A model generated the notes under the pieces. It was not told where the DNA came from. It saw nothing but the letters and a program-made list of their open reading frames with translations, and did no database searches. A stretch of 64,000 bases of DNA, from NCBI GenBank assembly GCA_963678275.1, contig OY782765.1, forward strand, positions 4,712,001 through 4,776,000. Direction: 5' to 3'. Shown here piece after piece: positions 61,430-64,000 of this stretch; position 1 is the stretch's first letter; every line of letters begins with the position of its first letter. The position numbers were made by a program, and so were the translations under genes. This stretch comes from G963677445 sp963678275 (GTDB lineage: Bacteria > Bacteroidota > Ignavibacteria > Ignavibacteriales > Melioribacteraceae).

Positions 61430-61656
61430 TAACATGTTTAGATAATCCAGCGCGAAAAATTTGTCAAAAAAACCGCTAATAACATGTTGCCGGTAGCCAG
61501 GCCGCGATTCCAAAACCATAAGCTGATGGAGTCAGAAAAAGAAAAGTTATCGATTGGCTCAAGGATGGTCCTCCCCCGTTTTCAACCACAGAGTGATGCA
61601 TATGGCAAGAAAACGCTTTGAATCCACCCCCTTGCCAGGAGCATCCCTCGGGGCCG
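61430..61656. repeat. Repeat family C, copy 3 (inverted, partial)
   Basis: The reverse complement of part of the 4195 and 41158 copies: AGATAATCC, AATTTGTCAAAAA, TAACATGTTGCCG, TGGAGTCAGAAAAAGAAAAG, GGTCCTCCCCCGTTTTCAA and CCACCCCCTTGCCAGGAGCA. The remainder of 61112-61962 has no gene; 61807-61940 carries GC-rich inverted repeats (CATCCCCTTACTAAGGGGATG). Confidence 0.8.
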
Positions 61657-61962
61657 GCGGTAATGGCACTAAGATTGTGTAACCGGAAGGAATATTGCGC
61701 AAATATAGTTATTCCACAACATCAATAATTCTTGTGAAATGTTTTTTCGATACTTATTAAATAGAATGGTAATATTAATCGGCTAACCTATTGTTATTAA
61801 ATTATTTACGACCTCAACCCAACCCCTCTTACGCCACGGCGCACTTAAAAGCCTTATTAAGGGGAGGAGCTTTAAAAATCCATCCCCTTACTAAGGGGAT
61901 GGATTTTCCCAGAGGGATGCCTCCGGCTAGGGCGGGGCCGAAAATTTAATTACTTTTACGAA

Positions 61963-64000
61963 TTACTTCTTCCACTCCGGAAATCTTCCGGGGGTGTAGG
62001 GGGCTCCGGCTTTTTCCAGTTCCGATTCGAGAAGTTTTATATCGGAATCGATTTTGCGGAGATCGTTAAGCAGGGCTTCAAGTTTGCCCGCGGCGGCGTC
62101 ATACGATTTTTCGTATGTCACAGTCGGGGCGGCGGTTGTTGCCCATAAAGCGCCTGTAATCAGTTCGACACGGTCTCTTACCGAACTTGGAGCGCCCCCT
62201 TCATAATGCCTGCGAAGACCGTCGCCATTAAGAGCGCGGTTAAATTCTTCAAGACTTTTTTCAATTGCCAGAACCTTGTTATATGTTTCAACAGGAACGC
62301 CGGCTGATTCGAAAACAGCGTTCTTAAAATATTTAAGTTTGTCAACGAGTTCATCGCGGTAAGCGTCTGTGCCTGTAATGGCCCGTGTAAGCTCAGCCGT
62401 TTTTTTGTTGAACGCGTTCAGGGCCGCCATATCTGTTGCCGGGAGCGTTGTTATACCCAAAGGCTCGCATGTAAATTCCTGCGGAGGCGCAAGTTCGGTG
62501 AAAATTCCATCAACAAATTTACTCATCGAAACTTTATATTTGCCCGGAACAGCCATATAACCCAGGTCAGGTTCCGCCCAGGGAATTGAGGAATCGAATG
62601 CCTTAAGGGAAATCGGTTTAGGCACGCCATGTCTGAAATCCCATACTACTCTCTGAAGGCCTGCGTTGATACTTTTTTTAATTTTTCTTACAACGTTGCC
62701 CTGCATATCGGTAATTGTGAAAAGAAGATAAGCGTCGGGCTGGTCAGCTTCAGCGCGTAATGTTTCATAATCGGGGAAGTCAATATCTTTGTTATCCTCC
62801 TGCGCTTTCTTTTCTCTTTCGCGGCGAAGGTCTTTGAGAGATTTATGTCCATCTTTCAGATAATAGGTAAAAACAGCCCCGACAGGAGGATTTTCGGCGG
62901 AATAAAAACCGGCGCCCATAAATCCTACTCCTCCAAATCCGAATGGATCGGACTGCAGAAACATCTTCGCTGTTTTAATCGGGAAAATATGGGCTTCCTT
63001 ATTGATCGTTTCTTTTGAAAGATAACGCAGGGGAGTGTAGTCATCAATAATATATACTCCGCGTCCGAAAGTCGAAACCACCAGGTCATTTTCTTCCCGC
63101 TGAATTTCCAGATCATAAGTGATCATTTTCGGGATTCCCGCTTTAAGCCGCAGCCAGCTTTCGCCGCCGTCATTGGTGAAAAATACGCCAAACTGTGTGC
63201 CGACAAAAAGCAGATCGGGATTAACATGATCCTCGGCTATCGCGTATGTGCTTCCTCTTTCAGGCAGATCACTATTGATGTAATTCCAGGTTTTGCCGCC
63301 GTCGTCGGTTTTGAGCAGGTAAGGTTTGTAATCTCCGTCAATGAAATTTTGTCCGGCCGCGTATGCTATAAGTTTGTTGTGGGCTGAGGCGCACATATTA
63401 TGAATACGGGCATATTCGGGATATCCTTCCGGCAGTTCAGCCCTGCCCCAGGTTTTGCCACCGTCGGCGGTATAATGAATCAGACCGTCGCCTGAACCGG
63501 TATATAAAATATTGGGATCGAGGGGTGATTCGGCGATGCTGGCGATAATTCCCATATTTCCTTTCGAGGCCAGATCATCCTTGCTCCAGCTTCTACCCAT
63601 AAGTTTCATAATGTTTTCAGGAACGCCCCGTGTAAGATCACCGCTGATCTCCTCCCATGAGCTACCCTGGTCGGTGGTTTTTAACAGTTTATGGCTTCCG
63701 AAATATAAAGTTTTGTGATCATGTTTTGAGATTAACAGGGCCGCGTCCCAGTCAAAGCGATAGGCGGTGTCGGCGAAGTCCTGCGGTTTAATATAGAGTC
63801 TTTCACCACTTTTTTTATCGTAACGGTAAAGACCGCCATACTGGTACTGCGCATAAAGAATATTAGGATCTTTCCAGTCCACCTGTGTCTGGAAACCATC
63901 TCCCGAAACTGTGAATATCCAGTCCTGGTTGGTAATTCCTGCAGAGCTTATTGTGCGTGACGGCCCGCCAAGGCTGTTGTTATCCTGTGTGCCTATATAT
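61963..64000 (-). CDS. VPS10/sortilin-like propeller protein (5' end beyond window)
   Basis: The frame is open to the right window edge, so the N-terminus is missing; a GTG at 63882 is not the true start, since conserved propeller sequence (GTQDNNSLGGPSRT) lies upstream of it. About 679 residues are visible. Asp-box blades repeat (TTDQGSSW, TADGGKTW, TDDGGKTW, TNDGGESW), and the last ~350 residues hold a beta-rich domain (TITDMQGNVVRKIKKSI, VVWDFRHGVPKPISL) and a helical C-terminus. This matches large VPS10-domain proteins of FCB bacteria, often labelled glycosyl hydrolase without proof. Probably exported. Function unknown. Confidence 0.85.
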   Translation of the reverse strand, partial: YIGTQDNNSLGGPSRTISSAGITNQDWIFTVSGDGFQTQVDWKDPNILYAQYQYGGLYRYDKKSGERLYIKPQDFADTAYRFDWDAALLISKHDHKTLYFGSHKLLKTTDQGSSWEEISGDLTRGVPENIMKLMGRSWSKDDLASKGNMGIIASIAESPLDPNILYTGSGDGLIHYTADGGKTWGRAELPEGYPEYARIHNMCASAHNKLIAYAAGQNFIDGDYKPYLLKTDDGGKTWNYINSDLPERGSTYAIAEDHVNPDLLFVGTQFGVFFTNDGGESWLRLKAGIPKMITYDLEIQREENDLVVSTFGRGVYIIDDYTPLRYLSKETINKEAHIFPIKTAKMFLQSDPFGFGGVGFMGAGFYSAENPPVGAVFTYYLKDGHKSLKDLRREREKKAQEDNKDIDFPDYETLRAEADQPDAYLLFTITDMQGNVVRKIKKSINAGLQRVVWDFRHGVPKPISLKAFDSSIPWAEPDLGYMAVPGKYKVSMSKFVDGIFTELAPPQEFTCEPLGITTLPATDMAALNAFNKKTAELTRAITGTDAYRDELVDKLKYFKNAVFESAGVPVETYNKVLAIEKSLEEFNRALNGDGLRRHYEGGAPSSVRDRVELITGALWATTAAPTVTYEKSYDAAAGKLEALLNDLRKIDSDIKLLESELEKAGAPYTPGRFPEWKK

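Overview
The window comes from an AT-rich (roughly 40% GC by eye) Gram-negative bacterium of the Fibrobacterota-Chlorobiota-Bacteroidota group, most likely an Ignavibacteria- or Calditrichota-like lineage. The pointers are four secreted proteins ending in a C-terminal sorting domain with a Y-P-N-P-F-N motif, a TonB receptor with an N-terminal carboxypeptidase-regulatory-like domain, DUF5916 and DUF4252 proteins, and weak Shine-Dalgarno signals in many genes. No rRNA, tRNA, CRISPR array or transposase gene was seen. The exact phylum cannot be fixed from this sequence alone.

Layout. 1-8.7 kb: an edge-truncated secreted protein, a NYN-LOTUS protein, a TetR-GH13 amylase pair with two identical-type operators, a 16-residue-repeat surface protein, a secreted barrel-like protein with a sorting domain, a TauE-type exporter, and a small gene preceded by the remnant of a DUF4258 gene. 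9.1-17.7 kb: a sensor kinase, a beta-helix protein and a cell-surface polysaccharide locus (a WecA/MraY-type phosphosugar transferase that seems to start at ATT, an SDR, two divergent WecG/TagA paralogues, a polysaccharide deacetylase and a radical SAM/SPASM enzyme). 17.7-21.5 kb: repeats and a beta-propeller protein.

21.7-34.4 kb is the most coherent and interesting region. It holds an AraC regulator, a TonB receptor, an MFS transporter, two complete alpha/beta modules resembling C-glycoside deglycosidases (xylose-isomerase-like alpha, DUF6379-like beta), a Gfo/Idh/MocA oxidoreductase, a sugar epimerase-like barrel, a glucokinase and a convergent GMC flavoenzyme. Together they read as an import, 3-oxidation, C-C or C-O cleavage and glucose phosphorylation pathway for plant glycosides.

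35-40.5 kb: a two-gene ATPase/TOPRIM (DUF3226-like) unit that resembles PARIS or split-OLD defence systems, two sorting-domain proteins and a membrane protein. 41.7-46.8 kb is an accessory stretch: an AlkD-like protein, a Phd/VapC toxin-antitoxin pair, a 19-bp tandem repeat, and two integron-cassette-like units whose genes end in long imperfect hairpins resembling attC sites, one carrying a DUF3883 nuclease. 47-64 kb: CreD, a cytochrome bd-like quinol oxidase with a fused haem c domain and its partner, a secreted subtilase, an ECF sigma factor operon (anti-sigma-like, two DUF4252 proteins) followed by a DUF5916 outer-membrane protein, and an edge-truncated VPS10/sortilin-like propeller protein.

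Intergenic space is unusually rich in dispersed repeats: a ~165-bp nested palindrome family (five full copies and one partial), a ~300-bp family with inverted ends (four copies), a ~500-bp family (three copies), and several smaller palindromes. None encodes a protein; they look like non-autonomous mobile or structural elements.
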